The position numbers were made by a program, and so were the translations under genes. The notes under the pieces were generated by a model that did no database searches, had not been told where the DNA came from, and worked only from the letters and a program-made list of their open reading frames with translations. Below, one piece after another: positions 14,583 to 21,026 of a stretch of 26,884 bases of DNA. Every line of letters begins with the position of its first letter. Position 1 is the stretch's first letter. The stretch spans positions 1-26,884 of the forward strand of contig CAJTXC010000007.1 of the NCBI GenBank assembly GCA_910580135.1. Direction: 5' to 3'. This DNA is from an uncultured Bacilli bacterium (GTDB lineage: Bacteria > Bacillota_I > Bacilli_A > RF39 > UBA660).

Positions 14583-15293
14583 ATGAATAGTAATTATAAT
14601 GATATAATTGATATTATTTTAACTTTTGCAAGTGATGAAGAAATAAAGGACTGTATTTTAATATCAGGTAGCATAGTACCTTATTTGGTAATGAATAAAG
14701 AGTCCAATGAATATCATACTGACTTTTATATATTAGTAAAAAATAAAAAAATTGGTTTAATAAGAGATAAAATAAAAAAGTTATCTAAAGAATATGAATT
14801 TGATATAATATCAGATTCTAAAAAACATTCAAAAGAAGACTTTGGATTTAAAATTAAGTATCAAGGGACAATAGTTGGATTTTTTCCGTATTCTTTAATA
14901 GATAATAATTTAACTATTAAAACTTATGCTATAAATAAAGATAATACTAAGATTAGTTTAAAAAGAAAGATGATACCAGAAGTTAAGAAAAGTACTGTTA
15001 TAAAATTTATTAATTTTTCTAAAACAAAAATTAGAATACTAAGTCCAGAATTTATTATGGCAGATAAAGAAACAAAGGAAAAATCGGTCGGTAATCCAAC
15101 TGATGAAACCATGTATATACTAAATAAGATATCTGATGAAAGTGTATTAAAAGTAGTTAGAGAAAGTGTTGCTAATACAAGTGTAAAAATAACAAACAAA
15201 GAAATAAAAGAGAAAAACTATGTTTTATTAACTGTTTTAGGAGCACTTATATTATTACTATTAATAATAGCATACATTTGTTTTAAAAAATAA
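14583..15293 (+). CDS. Nucleotidyltransferase-fold-like protein with C-terminal membrane anchor
   Basis: The N-terminus 'ILISGSIVPYL' followed by 'EYHTDFYILV' matches the GSx(n)DxD layout of minimal nucleotidyltransferases (G29-S30, D47), but the second Asp of the DxD pair is Tyr49. The protein may therefore be inactive or may only look like this fold. Residues about 60-205 are Lys/Ile-rich and not recognised. A single hydrophobic helix near the C-terminus ('LLTVLGALILLLLIIAYICF', about 214-233) would tail-anchor it with the domain in the cytoplasm. SD AGGAGA, ATG 14583. Possible -10 at 14548-14553. Terminator at 15292-15313. Confidence 0.55.
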   Translation: MNSNYNDIIDIILTFASDEEIKDCILISGSIVPYLVMNKESNEYHTDFYILVKNKKIGLIRDKIKKLSKEYEFDIISDSKKHSKEDFGFKIKYQGTIVGFFPYSLIDNNLTIKTYAINKDNTKISLKRKMIPEVKKSTVIKFINFSKTKIRILSPEFIMADKETKEKSVGNPTDETMYILNKISDESVLKVVRESVANTSVKITNKEIKEKNYVLLTVLGALILLLLIIAYICFKK

Positions 15294-15313
15294 TCCAAAA
15301 AAGGGATTTTTTT
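15292..15313 (+). terminator. Terminator of the nucleotidyltransferase-like gene
   Basis: Short stem AATCC / GGATT with an A-rich loop and seven T residues; immediately followed by the dinB -10. Confidence 0.6.
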
Positions 15314-15315
15314 AG

Positions 15316-15321
15316 TATAAT
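15316..15321 (+). promoter_or_regulatory. -10 box of dinB
   Basis: TATAAT; predicted +1 at about 15328, one base before GAGGTG (15329-15334). The ATG at 15320 overlaps this box and so cannot be the translation start. Confidence 0.6.
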
Positions 15322-15340
15322 GGATATAGAGGTGATAGGA

Positions 15341-16534
15341 ATGGAAAGAATAATATTTCATATAGATGTTAATAATGCATTTCTATCATGGTCCGCACTT
15401 GAAATGCTCAAAAATGGAAGTAAGTTAGACATTAGAACAATACCTGCAGTAGTAGGTGGAGACGAGAAAAAAAGAAGAGGAGTTGTTGTTGCAAAAAGTT
15501 TTCCTGCTAAAAAGGCTGGTATAGTAACAGGTGAACCTATTTACATGGCAAGAAGAAAAGTAGATAAGCTTTTCGTAGTTCAGTCTGATAGAGAAAAATA
15601 TAAAGAATATTCAGATAAGTTTTATAATATTCTTTGTAAGTATACACCAGTTATTGAAAGATATTCGATAGATGAATGTTTCATGGATATGACTGGTATG
15701 GAAAAAATGTTTGGAGATCCAGTTGAATTAGCTTATAAAATTAAAGATGAAATTTATAGTACCTTAGGTTTTACGGTAAATGTTGGTGTTGCAAATTCTA
15801 AAGTTTGTGCAAAAATGGCTAGTGATTTTGAAAAGCCAAATAAAGTTCATACATTATTTGATAATGAGGTACAAACTAAGATGTGGCCTTTATCAGTTAA
15901 TGAATTATTTATGGTTGGTAAAAGCTCAAGCTCTAAACTTCACGAACTTGGAATTAATACGATAGAAGAGTTAGCCAAAGCTGATATTAATATACTTACA
16001 AGATACTTTAAGTCTATGGGGAAAATGATGCATGAATATGCAAATGGAATTGATGATTCACCAGTTGAAAGACCCGTTCCTAAAAATCAAGGAATTGGAC
16101 ATTCTACCACTTTACCACAAGACGTAGATAATATTCCTGATTTAAAAAAAGTTCTTAGGAAACTATCTGATATGGTTGGAATAAGGTTAAGACAAGAAAA
16201 TAAATATGCTACCGTAATATCAGTTCAACTTAAAAATAATGTTTTCTTTAATTATCAGCATCAAAAAAAGTTGGTTAATCCAATATCATCTAACGAGGAC
16301 ATATATGAAAATGCTTGTCTTTTACTAAAAGATATGTGGAAAGGCGATCCTATAAGATTAGTGGGTCTTCGGGTAAGTGATTTTACTGATAGAACGTATG
16401 AGCAGATTTCTTTATTTGAAGAATCTGGTAAAATTCAAAAGAGAGATAAGGTTCAAAAGGCAATGGATGAAATAAATAAAAAATTTGGAACTAATACTAT
16501 TAAAAGTGCTGCATTATTTGACAGTGATGATTAA
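15341..16534 (+). CDS. dinB: Y-family DNA polymerase IV (translesion)
   Basis: Error-prone polymerase of the DinB class, 397 aa from ATG 15341, which follows GAGGTG with 6-nt spacing; a longer in-frame ATG at 15320 overlaps the promoter. Active-site carboxylates are present: D9 in 'FHIDVNNAF' and D111-E112 in 'YSIDECFMD'. 'GVANSKVCAKMASDFEKP' is the fingers/palm motif. The little-finger domain ends with 'VGLRVSDFTD', and 'QISLF' (355-359) fits the beta-clamp binding consensus, tethering the polymerase to the sliding clamp. No LexA-type operator was recognised upstream. It has its own extended promoter. Confidence 0.95.
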   Translation: MERIIFHIDVNNAFLSWSALEMLKNGSKLDIRTIPAVVGGDEKKRRGVVVAKSFPAKKAGIVTGEPIYMARRKVDKLFVVQSDREKYKEYSDKFYNILCKYTPVIERYSIDECFMDMTGMEKMFGDPVELAYKIKDEIYSTLGFTVNVGVANSKVCAKMASDFEKPNKVHTLFDNEVQTKMWPLSVNELFMVGKSSSSKLHELGINTIEELAKADINILTRYFKSMGKMMHEYANGIDDSPVERPVPKNQGIGHSTTLPQDVDNIPDLKKVLRKLSDMVGIRLRQENKYATVISVQLKNNVFFNYQHQKKLVNPISSNEDIYENACLLLKDMWKGDPIRLVGLRVSDFTDRTYEQISLFEESGKIQKRDKVQKAMDEINKKFGTNTIKSAALFDSDD

Positions 16535-16543
16535 TTTTCTTTG

Positions 16544-16568
16544 TATAATTACTTATACGTGTTATAAT
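16544..16568 (+). promoter_or_regulatory. Tandem -10 boxes before the zinc-ribbon gene
   Basis: TATAAT at 16544-16549 and an extended TGTTATAAT with -10 at 16563-16568. The second would start transcription at about 16575 and give a leader of about 90 nt, much longer than those of neighbouring genes. Confidence 0.5.
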
Positions 16569-16600
16569 TAATAAAGATTTATATATTTTACTGACAAGAA

Positions 16601-16657
16601 CTCCTTATTAAAGCTGTTTTCTATATCATAAAACATTGAATCAATATAAATAAGGAG
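16601..16657 (+). promoter_or_regulatory. 5' UTR with anti-Shine-Dalgarno pairing
   Basis: CTCCTTATT (16601-16609) is the exact complement of AATAAGGAG (16649-16657), which contains the Shine-Dalgarno of the zinc-ribbon gene. The 39 nt between contain a small GTTTT/AAAAC hairpin. The 9-bp helix would hide the ribosome site, so translation could depend on temperature, a ligand or a protein. Confidence 0.5.
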
Positions 16658-16664
16658 GATTAAC

Positions 16665-16841
16665 ATGAACACTAATTATGAAGATAAGACCATAAAGTGT
16701 AAAGATTGTGGTAAAGAATTTACTTTTACTGCTGGTGAACAAGAGTTTTATGCTCAAAAAGGCTTAACTAACGAACCTGTTAGATGTAAAGAATGTAGAG
16801 TGGCTAAAAAAGCTAATTTTGAAAAGAAAAATAATAGATAA
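16665..16841 (+). CDS. Small zinc-ribbon protein
   Basis: A 58-aa gene with a perfect AAGGAGG 6 nt before the ATG. Two CxxC knuckles, C12-C15 ('KCKDCGKEF') and C41-C44 ('RCKECR'), form a zinc ribbon of the short 'probable zinc-ribbon' type, with 'FYAQKGLTNEPVRC' between them. The tail is Lys/Asn-rich. Proteins of this type are common in low-GC Gram-positives but their function is not established; nucleic-acid or ribosome binding is a reasonable guess. Its 5' UTR can pair with the Shine-Dalgarno, and an intrinsic terminator follows 8 nt after the stop. Confidence 0.85.
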   Translation: MNTNYEDKTIKCKDCGKEFTFTAGEQEFYAQKGLTNEPVRCKECRVAKKANFEKKNNR

Positions 16842-16849
16842 TAAAAAAT

Positions 16850-16878
16850 GGTTGATATTATGTATCAATCGTTTTTTT
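16850..16878 (+). terminator. Terminator of the zinc-ribbon gene
   Basis: GGTTGATA / TATCAATC (one G-U), 5-nt loop, then G and seven T residues. Confidence 0.8.
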
Positions 16879-16947
16879 ATAACTTAATTTTTATATATTT
16901 TTTTAATTACATATTGATTTTATTTAATATGTTTGTTAAAATACTAT

Positions 16948-16970
16948 TGCATTTATTAAATGCATATAAT
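16948..16970 (+). promoter_or_regulatory. tRNA-His promoter with adjoining inverted repeat
   Basis: TATAAT (16965-16970) is preceded by TGCATTT-ATT-AAATGCA (16948-16964). The expected initiation point (16977-16978) coincides with the mature 5' end of tRNA-His. Confidence 0.55.
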
Positions 16971-16977
16971 TTTGTAT

Positions 16978-17054
16978 GGCGGAGTTGGTGAAGTGGTTAA
17001 CACTCTGGTTTGTGGCACCAGCATTCATGGGTTCGATTCCCATACTCCGCCCCA
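16978..17054 (+). tRNA. tRNA-His (anticodon GTG)
   Basis: 77-nt cloverleaf including an encoded G-1 (16978) opposite C73. Acceptor GCGGAGT/ACTCCGC, anticodon loop TTGTGGC with anticodon GTG, T-loop TTCGATT, encoded CCA. The extra G-1 is the identity element for HisRS. Confidence 0.96.
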
Positions 17055-17063
17055 TTTGGATTA

Positions 17064-17086
17064 AAAAACACCATAATGGTGTTTTT
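17064..17086 (+). terminator. Terminator downstream of tRNA-His
   Basis: AAAAACACCA / TGGTGTTTTT, a perfect 10-bp stem with a 3-nt loop, starting 10 nt after the CCA. The GNAT gene begins 23 nt later and may rely on read-through. Confidence 0.75.
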
Positions 17087-17108
17087 AACATATTAGGGGG
17101 AGAATAAA

Positions 17109-17777
17109 TTGCAAAGTATAGAAAAAGTAGAGTATAACAGAAAGTTACTATTACTTAAAGATTTAGTATATATAGATTGTAATCAAAGATTATATATTGA
17201 AAAATCTTTTTGTAAACAAACTAACTCTGATCAATATTTTATAAAAGCATATAAATTAGAAAACGATTGTTTAATATGTCAGGGTTATATATATTTTTAT
17301 ATTGATAAGGGAAATAAATCTAGTACATATATAGGAACAAAGGTTAAAGAAGAATATAGAAATAAAGGCGTTGCTTCTCTTTTAACATCAAGTTGGATAA
17401 AGTTTTGTTTAGATAATGGTATATATAATTTAAATACAAATAAAAAGCAAAGAAAGCCATTTTTACTTTACACGCTTAAAACATATTCATTCGAGCTAGA
17501 TGATGTTAATAAATACGCTTATTCAAAATTTAATATACATATATGTAAAAAAGAAGATGAACTTACAAAGTATTTATTTTTTGAAAATTTGCGCCAAAAG
17601 GAAAATTTTATGAGTGGGAAAATATATTCATCAGATAATTATAAAGTGTTAGATGAAATAGATCAAAATACCAGAAAATTAGATACAATTTTATTATCTA
17701 ATATTTATTATGTACAAGATAATGACTTTGCGTATGATAAGTCAGCTAAGGTTATTGATAGATATAGATCCTATTAA
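17109..17777 (+). CDS. GNAT-family N-acetyltransferase
   Basis: The acetyl-CoA binding signature is 'VKEEYRNKGVASLLTSSW' (about 79-96), with R84-N-K-G87-V-A89 as the pyrophosphate loop, preceded by the strand 'SSTYIGTKV'. The C-terminal half (110-222) is polar and not recognised. The start is TTG 17109, 6 nt after AGGGGGAG; no ATG is suitably placed. The substrate is unknown. It lies between tRNA-His and a surface-protein gene without its own obvious promoter, so it may be expressed by read-through of the tRNA terminator. Terminator at 17787-17818. Confidence 0.75.
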   Translation: MQSIEKVEYNRKLLLLKDLVYIDCNQRLYIEKSFCKQTNSDQYFIKAYKLENDCLICQGYIYFYIDKGNKSSTYIGTKVKEEYRNKGVASLLTSSWIKFCLDNGIYNLNTNKKQRKPFLLYTLKTYSFELDDVNKYAYSKFNIHICKKEDELTKYLFFENLRQKENFMSGKIYSSDNYKVLDEIDQNTRKLDTILLSNIYYVQDNDFAYDKSAKVIDRYRSY

Positions 17778-17786
17778 AATTGAGTT

Positions 17787-17818
17787 GATTCATAATAATT
17801 GTATTATGGATCTTTTTT
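17787..17818 (+). terminator. Terminator of the GNAT gene
   Basis: An 11-bp stem (GATTCATAATA / TATTATGGATC, one G-U) with an ATTG loop and six T residues. Confidence 0.8.
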
Positions 17819-17924
17819 AACTGTTAATTTAGAAATAATATCAATGATATGAAAGTTATTGATAACTAACACCACACATGATATACTGTAATTAGAGAGT
17901 ATGGCAGTATGAAAAGGTGTAGGT

Positions 17925-19016
17925 ATGAAAAAAGTTTTGAGTTTTTGTTTTTTATTAATCTGTTTATTAATTCCCTTAAACGTTAAAGCGGCATCAATAA
18001 CAGGTCTTAGTGTTTCTGGTACTAGTTCAGCAACGGTTGGACAAGAGTTTACTTTATCTTTTAACATAAGTTATTCTGGTGTACAAAAAGGAACCAATGA
18101 CACTATGGGTGTTGTAGGTGTAATGTTTCAACTTGACTTTGATACGGATGTTTTTATAGTAACAGGTGGAACAACACCTGGTTTTGATACAAGAATTTAT
18201 GACGATTCAGAGCATTCCTATGTATTTAGTGAAATAAATGAATATGATAATGGTGGTAAGTGTTTAGACAAAGTCCTACATTGTGATAATTATGTCGCAA
18301 CAATAAAATTTTATGTGCGAAATACTAGTAAAACTAATTCTAGTATAAGTATTAGTAATGCAAATGTTGTTTTGGTTAAAGTGGATTCCGATTATGAAGA
18401 AAAAGATGCAATTACTATATCTAATTATTCTAAAAGTACACATGTTGTTAATATAGCAAATACTGGTTCTGTAGTTAAGGAAGAGCCTAAAACTATTGCT
18501 TCTAATTCTAAACCAACAAACATAATGCCAAAAGTAGAAAGTAAGACTGATAAGAATAAAACAACTACTACGGTTGCTACAACAAGTAAACCCGTAGGGC
18601 CAAATAATAATTTGAAATCTCTTCAAATAGAAGGTTATAAGATAAACTTTGCAAGGGATCAATTAGAATATAAGATATATTTAGATAATAAAAAAATAAA
18701 TAAGCTTAATGTAAAAGCAGAAGCAGAAGATAGTGAAGCTTTCGTTAATATAATTGGTTCAGATGATTTAAAGGCTAACAAATATAAAGTACTAGTAGAA
18801 GTAACCTCAAAAGATGGAGTAAAAAAAGTATATAACATAAACGTGCTTGATGATAAAATAGACAACAATTTTAATTTTAAACTTAGTAAAAAGACTATTA
18901 AAATTATATTTATTTCTTTAGGAAGTATATTAACACTTATAGTATTATTTGTTATTATGTCTAAGTTAAAAGATAAAAAGTTGGATAAAATGCTTAATGA
19001 TTTTGATAATTTATAG
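17925..19016 (+). CDS. Membrane-anchored surface protein with cohesin-like and cadherin-like beta domains
   Basis: Signal peptide (1-22, 'PLNVKAAS'), then a beta-sandwich of about 150 aa resembling cohesin/dockerin-type modules ('GQEFTLSFNISYSG', 'VVGVMFQLDFDTDVF'). It has a Cys pair in 'GKCLDKVLHCDNY' that may form a disulfide. A Lys/Thr-rich linker ('NKTTTTVATTSKPVGPNN') leads to a second beta domain (about 228-310) matching the cadherin-like beta-sandwich pattern ('LKSLQIEGYKINF', 'DGVKKVYNINVLD'). A C-terminal helix (about 327-345) with a basic tail anchors it. No LPxTG sortase signal is visible. It is probably an adhesion or structural surface protein; no enzyme motif. SD AAAGGTG; a possible TGATATACT extended -10 lies at 17879-17887. 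Confidence 0.75.
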   Translation: MKKVLSFCFLLICLLIPLNVKAASITGLSVSGTSSATVGQEFTLSFNISYSGVQKGTNDTMGVVGVMFQLDFDTDVFIVTGGTTPGFDTRIYDDSEHSYVFSEINEYDNGGKCLDKVLHCDNYVATIKFYVRNTSKTNSSISISNANVVLVKVDSDYEEKDAITISNYSKSTHVVNIANTGSVVKEEPKTIASNSKPTNIMPKVESKTDKNKTTTTVATTSKPVGPNNNLKSLQIEGYKINFARDQLEYKIYLDNKKINKLNVKAEAEDSEAFVNIIGSDDLKANKYKVLVEVTSKDGVKKVYNINVLDDKIDNNFNFKLSKKTIKIIFISLGSILTLIVLFVIMSKLKDKKLDKMLNDFDNL

Positions 19017-19022
19017 ATACAT

Positions 19023-19063
19023 AAAAACACCTTGTTAAAATATAATTTAATGAGGTGTTTTTT
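19023..19063 (+). terminator. Terminator of the surface protein overlapping the ddl ribosome site
   Basis: AAAAACACCTT (19023-19033) pairs with GAGGTGTTTTT (19052-19062), one G-U, with an 18-nt loop, followed by T. The loop holds the ddl -10 box (TATAAT, 19041-19046), and the 3' arm is the ddl Shine-Dalgarno GAGGTG. Confidence 0.6.
19041..19046 (+). promoter_or_regulatory. -10 box of ddl within the terminator loop
   Basis: TATAAT; predicted +1 at about 19053 falls on the Shine-Dalgarno, so mRNA from this promoter lacks the 5' arm of the hairpin and its ribosome site is free. Confidence 0.55.
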
Positions 19064-20053
19064 ATTAAAAAGGTATTAATTATATTTGGTGGTAATTCAA
19101 GCGAACACTATGTTTCATGTAAATCTGCTAAAAGTATTATAGAAAATATTAATAATAGGTTATTTAAATATGAAGTAGTAGGTATTGATTTTGATAATAC
19201 GTGGTATAAGTTTAGTGATAATTTAGATTATTTAGAAAATGGTAATTGGAAAGAAGCAAACATATTAAAGGTAGATAATATAGTAAGTTTTATAAAAGAA
19301 TTTGATGTAGTTTTTCCTATAACTCACGGAACAAGTGGTGAAGATGGAAGATTGCAGGGAATGTTAGAGCTATTTGATATTCCTTTTGTGGGTTGTAAAA
19401 CTCTTGCAAGTAGTATAGGAATGGATAAAGGAATGTCTAAAGTTATATTTGATAGTTTAAATATTGATCAAGTTCCATATATGGTTATAGGAGATGATTA
19501 TAAGATAAATAATATTATGGAAAAACTAAATTTTCCTTTAATTGTTAAACCTGCTAATGGAGGATCTTCAATAGGAATTAGTAAAGCTAACGATAAAAGA
19601 GAATTAATAAAAGCTATTAAGGAAGCTAAAAAATATGATAAAAAGATAATCATAGAAAAATTTATTAAAGCTAGAGAATTAGAATGTGCCGTGCTAGAAA
19701 ACAAAGGAAATATATTATGTTCTAATCCTGGTGAAATAAAATCAGCTAACGAGTTTTATGATTATGATGCTAAGTATGTAAATGATTTATCATATACTAC
19801 AATTCCAGATGATATACCATTAGACGTAGTAAATAAAATTAAGGAATACGCTAAAAGGATATTTAAAGGATTAAACTGTAATGGATATTCGAGAATAGAT
19901 TTCTTCTATGAAGAACAAAATAACAAAATATATATAAACGAAATTAATACCATACCAGGTTTTACATCTATTAGTATGTATCCTAAATTAATTGAAAGTA
20001 TTGGTATTAACTATACTGATTTAATAACTACTTTAGTTAATAATGCACGATAA
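19064..20053 (+). CDS. ddl: D-alanine--D-alanine ligase, probable ATT start codon
   Basis: ATP-grasp ligase that makes the D-Ala-D-Ala dipeptide for peptidoglycan. Motifs: 'KKVLIIFGGNSSEH' at the N-terminus, 'THGTSGEDGRLQGMLEL', 'VKPANGGSSIGIS' (ATP loop), an omega-loop 'FYDYDAKY' with the Tyr typical of D-Ala-forming enzymes, 'RIDFFYEE' and 'EINTIPGFTSISMYP'. About 329 aa. GAGGTG (19052-19057) is followed after 6 nt by ATT-AAA-AAG, aligning exactly with the usual MKK start. The only in-frame conventional candidate, GTG 19055, lies inside the Shine-Dalgarno and would add three residues. I therefore propose ATT as initiator; annotators would call 19055-20053. The gene stands alone, without murF. 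Confidence 0.9.
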   Translation: MKKVLIIFGGNSSEHYVSCKSAKSIIENINNRLFKYEVVGIDFDNTWYKFSDNLDYLENGNWKEANILKVDNIVSFIKEFDVVFPITHGTSGEDGRLQGMLELFDIPFVGCKTLASSIGMDKGMSKVIFDSLNIDQVPYMVIGDDYKINNIMEKLNFPLIVKPANGGSSIGISKANDKRELIKAIKEAKKYDKKIIIEKFIKARELECAVLENKGNILCSNPGEIKSANEFYDYDAKYVNDLSYTTIPDDIPLDVVNKIKEYAKRIFKGLNCNGYSRIDFFYEEQNNKIYINEINTIPGFTSISMYPKLIESIGINYTDLITTLVNNAR

Positions 20054-20077
20054 GTCTTAGACTAATAATACTCCATA

Positions 20078-20086
20078 TGATATAAT
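20078..20086 (+). promoter_or_regulatory. Extended -10 promoter of the YkgJ-like gene
   Basis: TGATATAAT; predicted +1 at about 20093, 13 nt before ATG 20106, with GGAGG at 20096. The string ATGATATAATAAAACTAAT here is repeated exactly at the promoter at 22281-22299. Confidence 0.65.
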
Positions 20087-20105
20087 AAAACTAATGGAGG
20101 TAAAA

Positions 20106-20978
20106 ATGAATTTATCAGGCGAATGGATTTCTTCCCTTATTCAAAATAATAAAATATATAATGAAACTGTTAAATTTAAACAAGAAGGAGATAAAATTTC
20201 TGCTGACATAGTACTTAACTATGATGATGAGTTATGTAATTATAAATTTAAAGGAAAGATTCATAAAAATATAGTTAATGGAGTTTATACAAGTACAGAA
20301 CAAGGTAATGTAGAAAGTGGTACCATAAGCTTAAAAATAATAAATAATGATTTCTTATATGGTGTAACTACATATATTTCGGATAGTAAAGATTCTGATG
20401 ATATTGTTCAAAGTCCATATGCTTTATTTAGAAATACAAAATTTAATCTTGGAACATTTAATTTATGTAGTGGATGTGTAAAAAAAGATGCAACTTGTTG
20501 TTGTGATACTAAAGTTGATTCTCCAATGTTATTACCTAATGAAGTGAGTTTGATTGCAAGTGAAAAGAAATTAGATAAAAATAAATTTTGCAAGGAAATT
20601 GATTTTTCTAAAAAGTATAATGATTTTAGTTTAAAAACTCTATATCAAATGAAAAGAGGAGAAGACAAAAAATCTTGTTATTTTTACAAAAATAATGAGT
20701 GTACAATATATAACATAAGACCTATCGATTGTAGGATTTTTCCTTATGATATTAAATTGGAAAAAGATGGTAATTACTATTTGGTTTATTATAAAACAGA
20801 TATGTGCCAAATCAAAAATGAAAAGTTAAAAGATATAAAAATGGTATCATATAATACAAGATTATTTTTAAGATTACTCATTCCATATTTACGTGAATGG
20901 TCTGATGAATATTGTTGTCAAAATTTAACCAAAGATAATAAATATGAAATCATATGTAAAATAGAAGATTTGTTTTAG
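20106..20978 (+). CDS. YkgJ-type cysteine-cluster protein with N-terminal beta domain
   Basis: 290 aa from ATG 20106, which has GGAGG upstream; the ATG at 20094 overlaps it. The C-terminal part carries the YkgJ/CxxCxxxxxCC metal-chelating signature: 'CSGCVKKDATCCC' (C121, C124, C131-133), then 'CYFYKNNECTIYNIRPIDC' (C191, C199, C209) and 'RIFPYD'. The family is thought to bind zinc or an iron-sulfur centre; its reaction is not established. The N-terminal about 105 residues form a separate strand-rich domain ('GEWISSLIQ', 'FKGKIHKNIVNGVYTS') resembling a small beta-barrel, which is not part of the usual YkgJ protein. Bidirectional terminator at 20993-21026. Confidence 0.8.
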   Translation: MNLSGEWISSLIQNNKIYNETVKFKQEGDKISADIVLNYDDELCNYKFKGKIHKNIVNGVYTSTEQGNVESGTISLKIINNDFLYGVTTYISDSKDSDDIVQSPYALFRNTKFNLGTFNLCSGCVKKDATCCCDTKVDSPMLLPNEVSLIASEKKLDKNKFCKEIDFSKKYNDFSLKTLYQMKRGEDKKSCYFYKNNECTIYNIRPIDCRIFPYDIKLEKDGNYYLVYYKTDMCQIKNEKLKDIKMVSYNTRLFLRLLIPYLREWSDEYCCQNLTKDNKYEIICKIEDLF

Positions 20979-20992
20979 TAAAGAGTAATATA

Positions 20993-21026
20993 AAAAAATA
21001 CCTATTTAAATTAATAGGTATTTTTT
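20993..21026. terminator. Bidirectional terminator between YkgJ-like and PepC-like genes
   Basis: A perfect 14-bp stem (AAAAAATACCTATT / AATAGGTATTTTTT) with a 6-nt loop; A and T runs serve both strands. Confidence 0.88.

Noticed and set aside
15320..15340. Longer dinB start at ATG 15320
   Set aside because: It overlaps the TATAAT box and has no Shine-Dalgarno; ATG 15341 has GAGGTG and matches the usual N-terminus.
17839..17864. TATCAAT / ATTGATA inverted repeat upstream of the surface protein gene
   Set aside because: Short A/T arms with a 12-nt loop are expected by chance in this AT-rich spacer.
1081..20053. Reassignment of arginine codons (AGG or CGG), as reported in some uncultured Bacilli
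   Set aside because: AGG encodes the invariant Arg of the RH motif in the histidine phosphatase, and CGG encodes the Arg of 'GLRVSDF' in DinB, so both look like Arg here.
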